Shown: positions 42,917-51,639, numbered from the stretch's first letter. The stretch is 64,000 nucleotides of DNA from Ectobacillus funiculus (GCF_004138295.1 NZ_SCFM01000024.1:1-64000), one strand, 5' to 3'. Program-made: numbers and translations. Notes: generated by a model from the sequence alone, not told the origin.

Positions 42917-45509
42917 GAAGGAGAAGCAAGGAAGTTGCTGTCAAACTTCTTCTTGTGGGGATGCTGTTAAAACAATAGCCAAAGAAGAACGAGAAATACC
43001 TTCTTCATTGGAACCAAAGAAAACATCTTGTTGCTCATCTAAGGAACCTGTTTTGATTCCTATTGTGGAAGTGAATCAGGAAGCTTCATGTTGCAGCAGC
43101 AAGACACACCATACAGAACAGAAATTAGATTCCTCTGATTCCTGTTGTGATCCGATTCCTTCGAAGACCAGCTCTTGTTGCTCTTCTTCAACGACTGTAA
43201 CCGTGCAGAAAGAAAGGGATGCAATGGATAGTTCATGTTGTGGTAGCAAAACAAATGAAAAAAAACAGGAATTGGTCTTTTCTGACTCCTGTTGTAGCCC
43301 TGATTCCCCACAGGTAAGTTCTTGCTGTTCTTCATCGACTACACTTGCACAAGGAGAGGCTGCTGCAAAGGTAAGCTCGTGTTGCAGTAGTGAGAAACCA
43401 GCAGAGCAGCCACCAGTTACAGGTGACGGAGTGCAGACATATCTGATTGAAGGAATGGATTGCGGGGCTTGTGCAGTAACGATTGAAAAGCATTTGCAAC
43501 ACGTTCCCGGTGTGGAAGAGGTTCGTGTAAACTTTTCCACTGGAAAAATGCAAATTCGTCATACTCGTGATGTAGAGGATATTGCGAAAGAAGTGTCCAA
43601 AGCTGGATTTCATGCTACTTTGGCAGGGAAGAGATCTAAAGACGTTCCTTCTAGGAAATCAATGGACACCCCGCTGTTTTTGTCAGGAATATTGTTAGCG
43701 TTTGGATTCTTTGGTTCATTTACAGACACGTCACCACTTCTGATTACGTTATGTTACGGGGCTAGTATTGTTATTGGAGGATATAAACCAGCGAAAAGTG
43801 CCTTTTACGCCATTCGAAGTAAATCATTGGATATGAATGTCCTCATGACAACTGCTGCTGTTGGCGCAGCCCTCATTGGAGAGTGGCTAGAGGGAGCAAC
43901 GGTTGTATGGTTATTCGCACTTGGAGCAGCCTTGCAAAATAGATCGATTGAGCGTACACGTGAATCCATTCGTGGGTTGATGGATTTGGCACCTTCTGAA
44001 GCATGGGTCAAAGCTGGAACAGAACTCGTAAAAACATCCGTAGACGATATTACCGTAGGAACGGTGATTGTGGTAAAACCAGGTGAAAAAATTCCGCTGG
44101 ATGGTACCATTGTGGCAGGATACTCTACCGTCAATCAAGCCCCGATTACAGGTGAATCCATTCCAGCCGACAAGCAAACCGGAGACGCGGTATATGCCGG
44201 TACTATCAACGAAGAGGGTTCACTGGAGATTCACGTAACAAAACTGGTAAAGGACACAACCATTGCACGAATCATTTATTTAGTTGAAGAAGCACAGGAA
44301 AAAAAGGCTCCTACGCAAGCCTTCGTAGATCGGTTCGCACGCATCTATACACCGATTGTTTTTGCATTAGCATGGGCTGTCATCGTGATTCCGCCTCTTG
44401 CAGGAATGGGAGAATGGATAGAGTGGGTCTATAAGGGATTGGAACTGCTTGTTGTCGCATGTCCATGCGCCTTAGTTATTTCTACACCGGTTGCGATTGT
44501 GTCCGCTATCGGAAACGCGGCAAAAAATGGTGTGTTAATCAAAGGGGGTACTGCTTTAGAAGTGGCGGGAGCCTTACGTGTGATTGCGTTTGACAAAACC
44601 GGTACATTGACAGAGGGAAAGCCAAAGGTTGTACAGGTGACTGCTCTGGAGGGCTCTGAAGGAGAACTATTGTCTTTTGCCCGAACCATTGAAGAATATT
44701 CCAATCATCCGATTGCAAAGGCCATCGCAGCATATTCACAAGAACGTAACATTCCTTTACAAGAAGGAGCAGATTTCCGAGCTATTGTAGGAAAAGGTGC
44801 ACAGGTGACTATTCAAGGAGAAGTCTACTACGCTGGGAATGCTGCCTTGTTTGAAGAACAGGGTGTATCTACGGAAACTTGGCAAGAGATGATGCAAAGC
44901 ATGCAACGACTGGGGCAGACGGTTGTCATTGTTGGTACCAAGCAGACCATTTTGGGTATTATTGCAGTAGCTGATTCTATCCGTTTCACGACTTTAGAGA
45001 CAGTGCAAGAATTGAAACGGGCAGGAATTCAAGAAACGGTGATGCTCACAGGAGATAATGAAGGAACAGCGCAACATATTGCTCAGCAAGCAAAGATTGA
45101 TCGATCCTTTGCTCATTTGCTTCCAGAAGATAAAGTGCGTGCCGTAGAGCAGCTGCAAGCAGGAGGAAAAACAGTGGCCATGATTGGAGATGGTATCAAT
45201 GATGCACCTGCACTTGCCACGGCGAACTTAGGGATTGCTATGAGTGGGGCCGGAACAGCTACTGCAATGGAGACGGCGGATATTGTTCTGATGGCAGATA
45301 ACCTAGAGAAATTGCCATACACGATGCGCCTCAGTCGAAAGGCATTAAGCATCATCAAACAGAATATTTGGTTCTCTCTTATTATAAAACTTATTGCGCT
45401 TGTCTTAATTTTCCCAGGGTGGTTGACGCTTTGGATTGCTGTACTCAGTGATACAGGCGCTGCGCTTCTCGTCATTCTCAACAGTATGCGTTTGTTGCGG
45501 AACAAATAA
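42906..45509 (+). CDS. cadA: P1B-type heavy metal ATPase with Cys-Cys-rich N-terminus
   Basis: 867 aa from the TTG at 42906, five bases after GGGGAGGAG. The first 165 residues hold nine CysCys pairs in SCCSS, SCCGS or SCCDP settings, mostly spaced 14-20 residues, before a single HMA domain (GMDCGAC, about 183-189). The rest is standard: ACPCAL (about 518-523), DKTGTLTEG (Asp about 563), GDGINDAP, and six to eight membrane helices. CadA proteins are normally about 730 aa; the extra part is the Cys-rich block. Expected cargo is Cd/Zn/Pb. Function of the block, perhaps thiolate metal capture, is inferred. Confidence 0.9.
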   Translation: MSNKKEKQGSCCQTSSCGDAVKTIAKEEREIPSSLEPKKTSCCSSKEPVLIPIVEVNQEASCCSSKTHHTEQKLDSSDSCCDPIPSKTSSCCSSSTTVTVQKERDAMDSSCCGSKTNEKKQELVFSDSCCSPDSPQVSSCCSSSTTLAQGEAAAKVSSCCSSEKPAEQPPVTGDGVQTYLIEGMDCGACAVTIEKHLQHVPGVEEVRVNFSTGKMQIRHTRDVEDIAKEVSKAGFHATLAGKRSKDVPSRKSMDTPLFLSGILLAFGFFGSFTDTSPLLITLCYGASIVIGGYKPAKSAFYAIRSKSLDMNVLMTTAAVGAALIGEWLEGATVVWLFALGAALQNRSIERTRESIRGLMDLAPSEAWVKAGTELVKTSVDDITVGTVIVVKPGEKIPLDGTIVAGYSTVNQAPITGESIPADKQTGDAVYAGTINEEGSLEIHVTKLVKDTTIARIIYLVEEAQEKKAPTQAFVDRFARIYTPIVFALAWAVIVIPPLAGMGEWIEWVYKGLELLVVACPCALVISTPVAIVSAIGNAAKNGVLIKGGTALEVAGALRVIAFDKTGTLTEGKPKVVQVTALEGSEGELLSFARTIEEYSNHPIAKAIAAYSQERNIPLQEGADFRAIVGKGAQVTIQGEVYYAGNAALFEEQGVSTETWQEMMQSMQRLGQTVVIVGTKQTILGIIAVADSIRFTTLETVQELKRAGIQETVMLTGDNEGTAQHIAQQAKIDRSFAHLLPEDKVRAVEQLQAGGKTVAMIGDGINDAPALATANLGIAMSGAGTATAMETADIVLMADNLEKLPYTMRLSRKALSIIKQNIWFSLIIKLIALVLIFPGWLTLWIAVLSDTGAALLVILNSMRLLRNK

Positions 45510-45513
45510 GTTT

Positions 45514-45541
45514 GTATGGGGCTACTTCGTAGCTCCATACT
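45514..45541 (+). terminator. terminator after cadA-2
   Basis: GTATGGGGCTAC and GTAGCTCCATAC with loop TTC, then TTT. Confidence 0.65.
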
Positions 45542-45585
45542 TTACATAAAAAACAGAAAAAACAACGGGGAGAAAGGGGATATAT

Positions 45586-46170
45586 ATGGAACGCTATCGC
45601 ATAATCAGGATGCTAATGGCAGTCAGTGTCATCCTGCTGTTAGCAGCATGTGGAGAGAGTAAACTGAAGGACCCGCTCAATTGGGAAGTGGAACAGTTCT
45701 CCTATACGGATCAGAACGGGAAAACGTTTGGTTCTTCTGACTTGCAAAAAAAGGTATGGATAGCTGATTTTATTTTTACAAGCTGCGAAACGGTTTGTCC
45801 GCCTATGACGGCCAATATGACAAAGCTTCAAAAGATGTTGAAAGAAAAAGGGATTAAGGATGTTGAGTTTGTTTCGTTCAGTGTGGATCCAACTGTGGAT
45901 ACACCGGAGAAATTGCAAGAGTTCATGAAGAAATATGAGATGGATGCCTCCAAATGGCACTTTCTGACTGGCTATTCGCAAGAAGAGATTAGTCAATTTG
46001 CAGAGAAGAATTTTAAGGCACTGGTTGATAAACCAGCGAGCACAACACAAGTTATTCATGGGACAAGTTTGTATCTGGTAGATACGACCGGAACAGTGGT
46101 TAAGAAGTACTCCGCTCTTCAGAATACACCGTACGAAGATATTATCAAAGATATACAAACAATTCGTTAA
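45586..46170 (+). CDS. Sco1/SenC-family lipoprotein (copper chaperone/thiol oxidoreductase)
   Basis: 194 aa. N-terminal lipobox LLAAC (Cys about 22), then a thioredoxin fold with the Sco CxxxC motif CETVC (about 67-71) and the distal His in VIHGTSLYLVD (about 158), i.e. all three copper ligands. Sco proteins deliver copper to the CuA site of cytochrome c oxidase or reduce its thiols. Here it stands alone after the metal ATPase; no oxidase gene with CuA is in the window. GGGGAGAAAGGGG precedes the ATG. Confidence 0.85.
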   Translation: MERYRIIRMLMAVSVILLLAACGESKLKDPLNWEVEQFSYTDQNGKTFGSSDLQKKVWIADFIFTSCETVCPPMTANMTKLQKMLKEKGIKDVEFVSFSVDPTVDTPEKLQEFMKKYEMDASKWHFLTGYSQEEISQFAEKNFKALVDKPASTTQVIHGTSLYLVDTTGTVVKKYSALQNTPYEDIIKDIQTIR

Positions 46171-46445
46171 CTCAATCATACCAAAGGAGCAGATCAACTC
46201 CCGTCCTTTCTGGCATCTAAGTTCGAACAAATTCAAAAAATTTACGCAATGGCTGGATAAAACTATGAATTGTTGAGTTGGATTCCGTGTTACTGCGGGT
46301 GTGGCGAGAGTGTCGAATAAAAAATTCCCCTTCCTTTGGAGGGCACTGAAAAACTAAAATGAAGAAGCTTTTTGATTAATATGAGAAGTTTTAAGACGGC
46401 CTCTGGATTATTAGACGTTCCTGCATTATAATGATTGTATAACGA
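46171..46445. other. gap with a possible IS-end remnant
   Basis: No gene. AGACGGCCTCT at 46394-46404 repeats, in reverse, the AGAGGCCGTCT at 21363-21373; both could be tips of a lost insertion sequence. The preceding GGAGGGCACTGAAAAACT also looks like IS-end sequence, but I cannot assign a family. Confidence 0.3.
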
Positions 46446-46529
46446 ATAGGCGATGGAGTTCGCCTTAATTGCCTTAGAGCTGATGACTCCTACCAGTATT
46501 TATTTTACTGGTAGGAGTCTATTTTTTTT
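46446..46529 (+). promoter_or_regulatory. fluoride (crcB) riboswitch with its terminator
   Basis: GGCGATGGAGTTCGCC, then a short linker, then GCTGATGACTCCTAC are the conserved parts of the fluoride riboswitch. ACTCCTACCAGTA pairs with TACTGGTAGGAGT (46486-46518) followed by eight T: the expression platform overlaps the aptamer's GACTCCTAC. Fluoride should prevent the terminator and switch crcB on. Confidence 0.9.
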
Positions 46530-46555
46530 GAGAAAATTACAAAAGAGGTGAAAAA

Positions 46556-46978
46556 ATGGTTTATATCTTTGTCGGCATAGCTGGGATTTTAGGTGCCTTA
46601 TCACGTTATTATTTAGGATTATCTATTAGTACAGGGTGGCAGCATGATTTTCCGTTTGCAACATTAGCAATTAATCTTATCGGTTGCTTTGTTCTTAGTT
46701 GGCTCACGATGTACATATCCCGATTAAATATTCTTCATCCATACCTTGTCACTGGGATAGGTACAGGATTTATTGGATCCTTTACAACCTTTTCTACATT
46801 TAGCGTGGAAACCGTTAAATTAATTCACGCCTCACATTGGGGAGTGGCTCTGTTATATGTATTAAGTAGCTTATGGGGTGGTCTTTTCATGTCTTGGTTA
46901 GGTTTTAAAGTTGGTGACTCTTTCTTCAAGAAACAAACACAGCGTACATTGCGATCAAAGGGAGGACAAAACTCATGA
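46556..46978 (+). CDS. crcB: fluoride channel Fluc, first subunit
   Basis: 140 aa with four membrane helices. The Fluc features GALSRYYLG (about 12-20), the polar-track helix [15 protein letters not shown] and the phenylalanine-box segment [17 protein letters not shown] (about 70-86) are all present. Behind a fluoride riboswitch. It pairs with the gene starting four bases before its stop; such split genes form heterodimeric Fluc channels in many Bacilli. Confidence 0.9.
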   Translation: MVYIFVGIAGILGALSRYYLGLSISTGWQHDFPFATLAINLIGCFVLSWLTMYISRLNILHPYLVTGIGTGFIGSFTTFSTFSVETVKLIHASHWGVALLYVLSSLWGGLFMSWLGFKVGDSFFKKQTQRTLRSKGGQNS

Positions 46979-47340
46979 TAGGAAATCCAGCTTTGTTAGT
47001 AGCAATTGGTGGTTTCTTTGGGGCAATATCCCGTTTTGGCATCAGCAATTGGTTTAAAACAAGATATCCTTCATCTTTTCCTATTGGGACCCTTCTTATA
47101 AATTTACTCGGTTCATTTTTACTGGGGTATATCATCGGAAAAGGAATCGATGAAAGCTGGCAGCTTTTATTCGGTACAGGTTTCATGGGGGCTTTCACAA
47201 CTTTCTCTACGTTTAAATTGGAAAACATCCAGCTATACGCCAATAAGAAGTGGAAAGCACTTGCCTTGTATTTAGGCATAAGTTATACATTCGGTGTTCT
47301 GTTAGCTTTTTTAGGTATGAAATTGGGAAATATCTTATAA
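46975..47340 (+). CDS. crcB: fluoride channel Fluc, second subunit
   Basis: 121 aa; [32 protein letters not shown] and [17 protein letters not shown] mirror the first subunit. The ATG overlaps the upstream stop (ATGA), with GGGAGGAC before it. An IS element begins 31 bases after the stop, so no terminator of its own is visible. Confidence 0.9.
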   Translation: MIGNPALLVAIGGFFGAISRFGISNWFKTRYPSSFPIGTLLINLLGSFLLGYIIGKGIDESWQLLFGTGFMGAFTTFSTFKLENIQLYANKKWKALALYLGISYTFGVLLAFLGMKLGNIL

Positions 47341-47407
47341 GGTCAGTCTTATCAAAAATCTTCAGCAAACTGAAGTGAACCCATAAAATGGGCCACACAT
47401 AAAACAC

Positions 47408-48240
47408 CTAGGCTACCTGTTCCCCGTATTCTACGGGGGACAGGTAGTTTAATTTCTCTTGAATTCGCACACAATTATAATAATGAATGTATTCTAGCAC
47501 AATCTCTCGCACAGTTGTGTTGGATACTTTTGTTATCTGTTGTGAATAGAAAGCTTCGCACTTTAATACGGCGAAGAAGCTTTCCATGACGGCATTATCA
47601 TGGCAGTTTCCTTTACGGGACATGCTTGTGGTAATGCCGTTTTCTTTGGCATACATCTGAAATTCCTTAGAAGTGTAGATGCTTCCTTGATCAGAGTGAA
47701 GAATAACACTCTTCGCATTACGCTTACGTATCGCCTGTTTGAGTGTATCTAGAGCGAGTCGTACATTAGGAGATTCACTGATAACAGAGCTGATAATCTC
47801 ACGGTTGTAGGCATCCATGATGGTAGAAAGATATAAGGTACGCTCTCCAAACATGAGATACGTTACATCTGTAAACCACTTTTGATTTGGTGCGGTCGCT
47901 TCAAATTCTCTTTGGAGAAGGTTAGGAGATACAACTGGCTCCGCTCCTCCTATATATACTTTTCTCTTCCGCCGAACCCTAGATAATAAGCTATACATTC
48001 TCATAATTCGTAATACTTTCTTATGATTTACATGGAATCCCAATCGTCTGAGAATAGCTGTTACTTTTCGGTATCCGTATCGCTGCTTATATTGCCGGCA
48101 CACACACTGAACTTGTTTTTCTGTGTCATCTGATATGCGTTATGGTTTGTGAATCCAACGATAAAAGGTAGAGCGGGGAATATTGAGAATCTTACAGAAC
48201 TCTTTTATCGTAATGGATCCTTTCAGCTCTTTCCATGTCG
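47408..48240 (-). pseudogene. IS3-family OrfB transposase with an internal stop
   Basis: The DDE triad is present: FTDVTYL, HSDQGSIYTSKEF and NAVMESFFAVLK, with the usual spacing, and the frame ends in LNYLSPVEYGEQVA. Upstream, in the same frame, the conserved STFYRWIHKP leads into a TAA at 48140-48142 and continues with RISDDTEKQVQ. One nonsense mutation thus splits an otherwise complete gene; the catalytic part (from a GTG at 48103) could still be translated. Confidence 0.8.
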
Positions 48241-48243
48241 TAA

Positions 48244-48564
48244 TTACAAGGTCTGGTTTCCACTCCTTTCGATCTCTCGGTACTTTCCCAATACAAGAAG
48301 CTGTGCCTTCAACTGTTTGTTTTCTAACCGTAACTGTTCCACTTCATCCAGTTCTTTTGGATCTTTCCCTTGGTCATACCGTTTTCCCACAGGTTGTTCA
48401 AATCGATGGGTCTGTCCCATGCGATACCATCTCATCCATGTCTTCAACTGTGATTTATTCTTAATCCCTAACGTCTCCATAATCGTGTGGTTTGTGTAGC
48501 CTGCTTCTTTCATTTCAATTGCTTTCCATTTGATCTCCGCTGGGTAATGTACTCTTGTGACCAA
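48244..48564 (-). CDS. IS3-family OrfA
   Basis: About 106 aa from a TTG at 48564 (GGAGG upstream): a helix-turn-helix (EIKWKAIEMKEAGYTNHTIM...) and a C-terminal leucine zipper (LDEVEQLRLENKQLKAQLLV), the normal OrfA layout for DNA-end recognition and dimerisation. In-frame codons extend upstream to 48636 but run into the terminal repeat. Confidence 0.78.
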   Translation of the reverse strand: MVTRVHYPAEIKWKAIEMKEAGYTNHTIMETLGIKNKSQLKTWMRWYRMGQTHRFEQPVGKRYDQGKDPKELDEVEQLRLENKQLKAQLLVLGKYREIERSGNQTL

Positions 48565-48764
48565 AACAAAAACACCTCCGCTTGATTCGTCTTTTTTAGT
48601 ATGCGAATCAAGGGGGTGTTTTTTTTCATGTCCCACTATTAGGGTTCACTCCAAAACAATATGAAGGTTTTTGATAAACTTCTAGATAGATTGGCTTCTG
48701 TATTCTTGGATTGCGTAAAGAGGATAGATTCTAGTAAAGCTGTCCTTTTCTCTGATTGATCGGA

Positions 48765-48816
48765 GTAAACAAACAAGCAATGCTCTCCAGTCAAGGGACT
48801 GGAGGGCGTTTTTTTG
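48765..48816. repeat. dispersed terminator-like repeat, copy D
   Basis: AAACAAGCAATGC leader, CTCCAG...CTGGAGGGC stem, then GTTTTTTTG. The TGTGAA part of the leader is degenerate here. Confidence 0.5.
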
Positions 48817-48885
48817 TTTTTAGGTACATTGACTCCGAATAATATGAGATTATATTAATATCTGTATGTAAAAACAATTCAAAAC

Positions 48886-48923
48886 GACCTGATTATATAC
48901 CCTATTAGGTATATAATCAGGTC
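48886..48923. promoter_or_regulatory. long palindrome with CstR-like operator
   Basis: GACCTGATTATATACC and GGTATATAATCAGGTC are perfect 16-bp arms around CTATTA. Its centre, ATACCCTATTAGGTAT, has the ATACCC-n4-GGTAT form of CsoR/CstR operators. It lies about 95 bases before the cstR remnant. Confidence 0.6.
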
Positions 48924-49016
48924 ATCACATACATTATCGGGTACCTAAAGGAAGAGATAATAGGAGTCACAACAAGTTTCTTATTAGAAAATTTTATGCA
49001 AAAGGAGGAACTTTAC

Positions 49017-49277
49017 CTGGAATATAATCAGCAAGTAAAAAACCGCTTAAAGAGAATTGAGGGGTAAGTCAAGGGTGTCCTGAACATGATGGAACAAAGG
49101 AAAGATTGCAGAGAGATTGTGACACAATGATAAGCTGTACGTAATGCAAGTGATCGCGCAGTAGGTGTAATTGTCAGTACCAATCTTGAACATTGTGTAA
49201 GGGGGATTATTGAAGGAGGTGAAAAAACGGAGCATCTTGTAAAAGAAGCGGTTGAATTATTAACTAAAGGTAGGTAA
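49017..49277 (+). pseudogene. cstR: persulfide sensor CstR (CsoR family), inactivated
   Basis: Read from CTG at 49017 the frame gives EYNQQVKNRLKRIEG-stop-VKGVLNMMEQRKDCREIV and ends TEHLVKEAVELL near a TAA at 49275. Three stops interrupt it, all in one frame with no shift: TAA for the expected Gln after RIEG, and TGA TAA where the family has Leu-Ser. The initiator is CTG where relatives have ATG, although an in-frame ATG exists at 48996. Both functional Cys positions (KDC and EHC) are still encoded. This is a recent loss by point mutation. Confidence 0.8.
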
Positions 49278-49284
49278 GAAACAT

Positions 49285-49471
49285 TTATCAGTCTCAATCC
49301 AGTTAAAGGTTGACGAGTTTAGCTTTGTATATTAACATACCCTCATAGGTATAAAAATAAGGGGAGTAACTGAGTTATTTATTAAAAGTAAGTTAAAATG
49401 CTCATCAATCTCAATATAATTAGGGATTGACGAAGCTAGTTTTATACAACGACATACCCGTGTAGGTATAT
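49285..49471 (+). promoter_or_regulatory. duplicated promoter with CstR-like operators
   Basis: Two imperfect copies about 120 bases apart (49285-49352 and 49404-49471) share ATCA-TCTCAAT, TTGACGA (a good -35), a TATA-rich -10 zone and the operators ATACCCTCATAGGTAT (49337-49352) and ATACCCGTGTAGGTAT (49454-49469). They precede the broken tusA. Confidence 0.6.
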
Positions 49472-49492
49472 GTGAAAAGTTAGAGGTAAACA

Positions 49493-49724
49493 ATGAAGGT
49501 TACTCAAGCATTAGATGCAAAAGGTTTAGCATGTCCAATGCCGATCGTGAAAACTAAAAAAGCAATAAGCGGTTTAGAAACAGGGCAAGTGCTAGAGGTA
49601 CACACAACAGATAAAGGTGTAAAAGTGATTTAACTGCTTGGGCAAAGTCTACAGGTCATATAATAGTGAATTTTAAATTAAAGAACAAAAGGATGTGTTT
49701 ATTTTTCAAATTCAAAAAGGATAA
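49493..49724 (+). pseudogene. frameshifted tusA copy
   Basis: Starts as a good TusA (LDAKGLACPMPIVKTKKAI, with the CPxP Cys) but a one-base deletion near 49622 ends the frame at 49631. Continuing in the next frame restores DLTAWAKSTGH; a second shift is needed to reach the FQIQKG end at 49719-49724. An intact paralogue lies at 52971. Confidence 0.75.
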
Positions 49725-49742
49725 ATGCTTTTATACTTCAAT

Positions 49743-49758
49743 ATACCCCTTTGGGTAA
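49743..49758 (+). promoter_or_regulatory. CstR-like operator before dsrE2
   Basis: ATACCCCTTTGGGTAA, 25 bases before the dsrE2 start. Confidence 0.5.
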
Positions 49759-49782
49759 GTTGGATAACGAGGAGGATACAAC

Positions 49783-50265
49783 ATGAGTGAACAAAAGAAA
49801 AAAACAACTATTGTTTTATTGAGTGGTGATTATGATAAAGTAATGGCCGCTTATATCATTGCAAATGGAGCTGCAGCCTATGACCATGAGGTAACGATTT
49901 TTCATACATTTTGGGGATTAAATGCCTTACGTAAAGAGGGACAGGTACCTATGAAAAAAGGGGTTCTTGAGAAAATGTTTGCAAAAATGATGCCACGCGG
50001 TGCTGACAAGATGGGGCTTTCCAAGATGAACTTTGCAGGGATTGGTCCGAAAATGATTAAATATGTGATGAAAAAGCATAATGCGATGCCGCTACCACAA
50101 TTGATTGAAATGGCACAGGAACAAGATGTGAAGTTGATTGCTTGTACAATGACAATGGATTTACTGGGACTGCAAAAGGAAGAATTACTAGATAACATCG
50201 AGTATGCAGGGGTAGCTGCTTATTTGGCAGAGGCTGAAGATGGAAATGTTAACCTATTCATCTAA
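49783..50265 (+). CDS. DsrE2-type sulfur carrier protein
   Basis: 160 aa of the DsrE/F-like fold (TIVLLSGDYDKVMAAYIIANGAA at the N-terminus). The sulfane-carrying Cys is in LIACTMTMDLLGL (about 121). No clear N-terminal membrane anchor. DsrE2 accepts sulfane sulfur from rhodanese or TusA in sulfur-oxidation and persulfide pathways. GAGGAGG precedes the ATG. It heads a run of sulfur-transfer genes with an operator directly upstream. Confidence 0.82.
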   Translation: MSEQKKKTTIVLLSGDYDKVMAAYIIANGAAAYDHEVTIFHTFWGLNALRKEGQVPMKKGVLEKMFAKMMPRGADKMGLSKMNFAGIGPKMIKYVMKKHNAMPLPQLIEMAQEQDVKLIACTMTMDLLGLQKEELLDNIEYAGVAAYLAEAEDGNVNLFI

Positions 50266-50312
50266 TTCTGCAGGATAAGGGATAAGATCTCATACTCACA
50301 TGGAGGAGCAAT

Positions 50313-50672
50313 ATGGAAATTTTAAATGTGGTAATCATTTCATTAGTTATTCTCTTTTTGATGCAACGTTTACTTCCAACAAAAGGTGTAAGACAGATTA
50401 GTGTTGCTGAATTAAAGAAAGAATTACAGGATAAAAACAAGCAGTTTGTTGATGTTCGAGCACCTGGAGAATATAAGGGAAATCATATTCGTACCTTTAA
50501 AAACATTCCGCTTCACGAGCTTACTCAAAAAGCAAATGGATTATCAAAAGAGGAAGAAGTGGTTGTAATTTGCCAAAGCGGGATGAGAAGTAAAAAGGCA
50601 AGTAAAGTATTGAAAAAATTAGGTTTTCAAAAGGTAACAAACGTAAAGGGCGGTATGAGTGCTTGGAATTAG
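50313..50672 (+). CDS. membrane-anchored single-domain rhodanese
   Basis: 119 aa: one N-terminal helix (VVIISLVILFLMQRL, 6-20) then a rhodanese domain with active-site Cys in VVICQSGMRS (about 87) and VDVRAPGEYKGNHI (about 46-59). It should move sulfane sulfur at the inner membrane face. GGAGGAGC precedes the ATG. Second gene of the unit. Confidence 0.85.
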   Translation: MEILNVVIISLVILFLMQRLLPTKGVRQISVAELKKELQDKNKQFVDVRAPGEYKGNHIRTFKNIPLHELTQKANGLSKEEEVVVICQSGMRSKKASKVLKKLGFQKVTNVKGGMSAWN

Positions 50673-50688
50673 TAAAAAGGAGGTAGTC

Positions 50689-50988
50689 ATGATGAAACAT
50701 ATTACGCCAAAAGAAGTGGAGAGCTTTTTGAAGCAAAACCAATCCTTAAATATCATCGATGTACGTGAAGTGGAAGAAGTAGCGACTGGGAAGATTCCAG
50801 GAGCCTGGAACATTCCATTAGGCTTATTAGAGTTTCGTATGCATGAGTTAGATAAAACAAAAGAGTATATATTAATTTGCCGTTCAGGTACCAGAAGTGC
50901 CCGCGCAACAGAGCTTTTAGAAGGTCATGGTTTTTCTGTCACGAACATGATGGGTGGGATGCTTGTCTGGGAAGGTATCATTAAGTAA
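50689..50988 (+). CDS. soluble single-domain rhodanese
   Basis: 99 aa with the active-site loop LICRSGTRSA (Cys about 64), IIDVREVEEVATGKIPGAW near the start and GGMLVWEG at the end. AAGGAGG lies before the ATG at 50689. It follows the anchored rhodanese by 16 bases. The CRSGTRS loop is that of thiosulfate/persulfide sulfurtransferases. Confidence 0.85.
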   Translation: MMKHITPKEVESFLKQNQSLNIIDVREVEEVATGKIPGAWNIPLGLLEFRMHELDKTKEYILICRSGTRSARATELLEGHGFSVTNMMGGMLVWEGIIK

Positions 50989-51002
50989 TTTTTTCAGGGG
51001 AC

Positions 51003-51018
51003 ATACCCTTGGGGGTAA
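51003..51018 (+). promoter_or_regulatory. CstR-like operator before the TusA-rhodanese gene
   Basis: ATACCCTTGGGGGTAA, 26 bases before the start at 51045, suggesting an internal promoter. Confidence 0.5.
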
Positions 51019-51044
51019 CAAGTGGGATGAGGAGGATATGCGAG

Positions 51045-51620
51045 ATGGAGAACATAAAAACAGATCTTTTAGTTGACGCAAAAGGATTTGCTTGTCCAAT
51101 GCCGATTGTACGTACAAAGAAGGCGATGAACGAACTACAGCCTGGGAAGGTAATGGAAGTACAAGCGACTGATAAGGGATCAACAGCTGATATTCAGGCT
51201 TGGGCAAAAAGTACAGGACATCAGTACTTAGGAACTGTAGAAGAAGGAAATGTATTAAAACATTACCTTCGTAAAGCGAGTGAAAAGGCTGGAGAAGAAA
51301 AGAAACATCCGCATGTAGTAAGCAATGAAGAGTTGCAAGCAAAATTAAAAGAAAGCAAAAATATAGTGGTTCTGGATGTTCGTGAAGTGGCTGAGTTTGC
51401 ATTCAATCACATCCCAGGTGCAAAGTCCATTCCATTAGGAGAACTTGAAGAACGTCTATACGAATTAAATCCAGAAACTGAGGTGTATGTAGTATGCCGA
51501 ACAGGAACCCGCAGTGATTTAGCAGCACAAAAGTTGGTTGAAAGGGGCTTTAAGCAAGTGTTGAATGTAGTTCCTGGTATGAGTGAATGGCCTGAAAAAA
51601 CAGCTAAAGCAAATAACTAA
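51045..51620 (+). CDS. TusA-rhodanese fusion sulfurtransferase
   Basis: 191 aa: an N-terminal TusA domain (DAKGFACPMPIVRTKKAM, Cys about 17) joined to a rhodanese domain (LDVREVAEFAFNHIPGAKSI and VVCRTGTRS, Cys about 151). The layout puts a persulfide donor and acceptor in one chain, like the first two domains of staphylococcal CstA. ATG at 51045 is preceded by GAGGAGG; the in-frame starts at 51009 and 51027 fit less well. Own operator upstream. Confidence 0.85.
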   Translation: MENIKTDLLVDAKGFACPMPIVRTKKAMNELQPGKVMEVQATDKGSTADIQAWAKSTGHQYLGTVEEGNVLKHYLRKASEKAGEEKKHPHVVSNEELQAKLKESKNIVVLDVREVAEFAFNHIPGAKSIPLGELEERLYELNPETEVYVVCRTGTRSDLAAQKLVERGFKQVLNVVPGMSEWPEKTAKANN

Positions 51621-51639
51621 GGGAGATTTTGGCTGTTAA

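Larger units (their letters stand above)
47371..48653 (-). mobile_element. IS3-family insertion sequence, 1283 bp
   Basis: Terminal inverted repeats TGAAGTGAACCC (left) and TGGAGTGAACCC (reverse of the right end). A 4-bp target duplication AAAC flanks it (47367-47370 and 48654-48657), so the ends are exact. Two overlapping frames on the minus strand encode OrfA and OrfB of the IS150-like branch. OrfB has an internal stop, so this copy cannot transpose by itself although its ends are intact. Confidence 0.88.

Noticed and set aside
43000-43400. CRISPR-like regular repeats
   Set aside because: The periodicity comes from SCCSS codons in an intact protein frame; spacings are uneven and there are no cas genes.
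43060-43540. minus-strand frames over the Cys-rich ATPase N-terminus
   Set aside because: They mirror the TGTTGC repeats of the real gene and lack ribosome binding sites.
49028-49297. 89-codon minus-strand frame
   Set aside because: Lies opposite the cstR pseudogene, whose plus-strand frame clearly matches the CsoR family.
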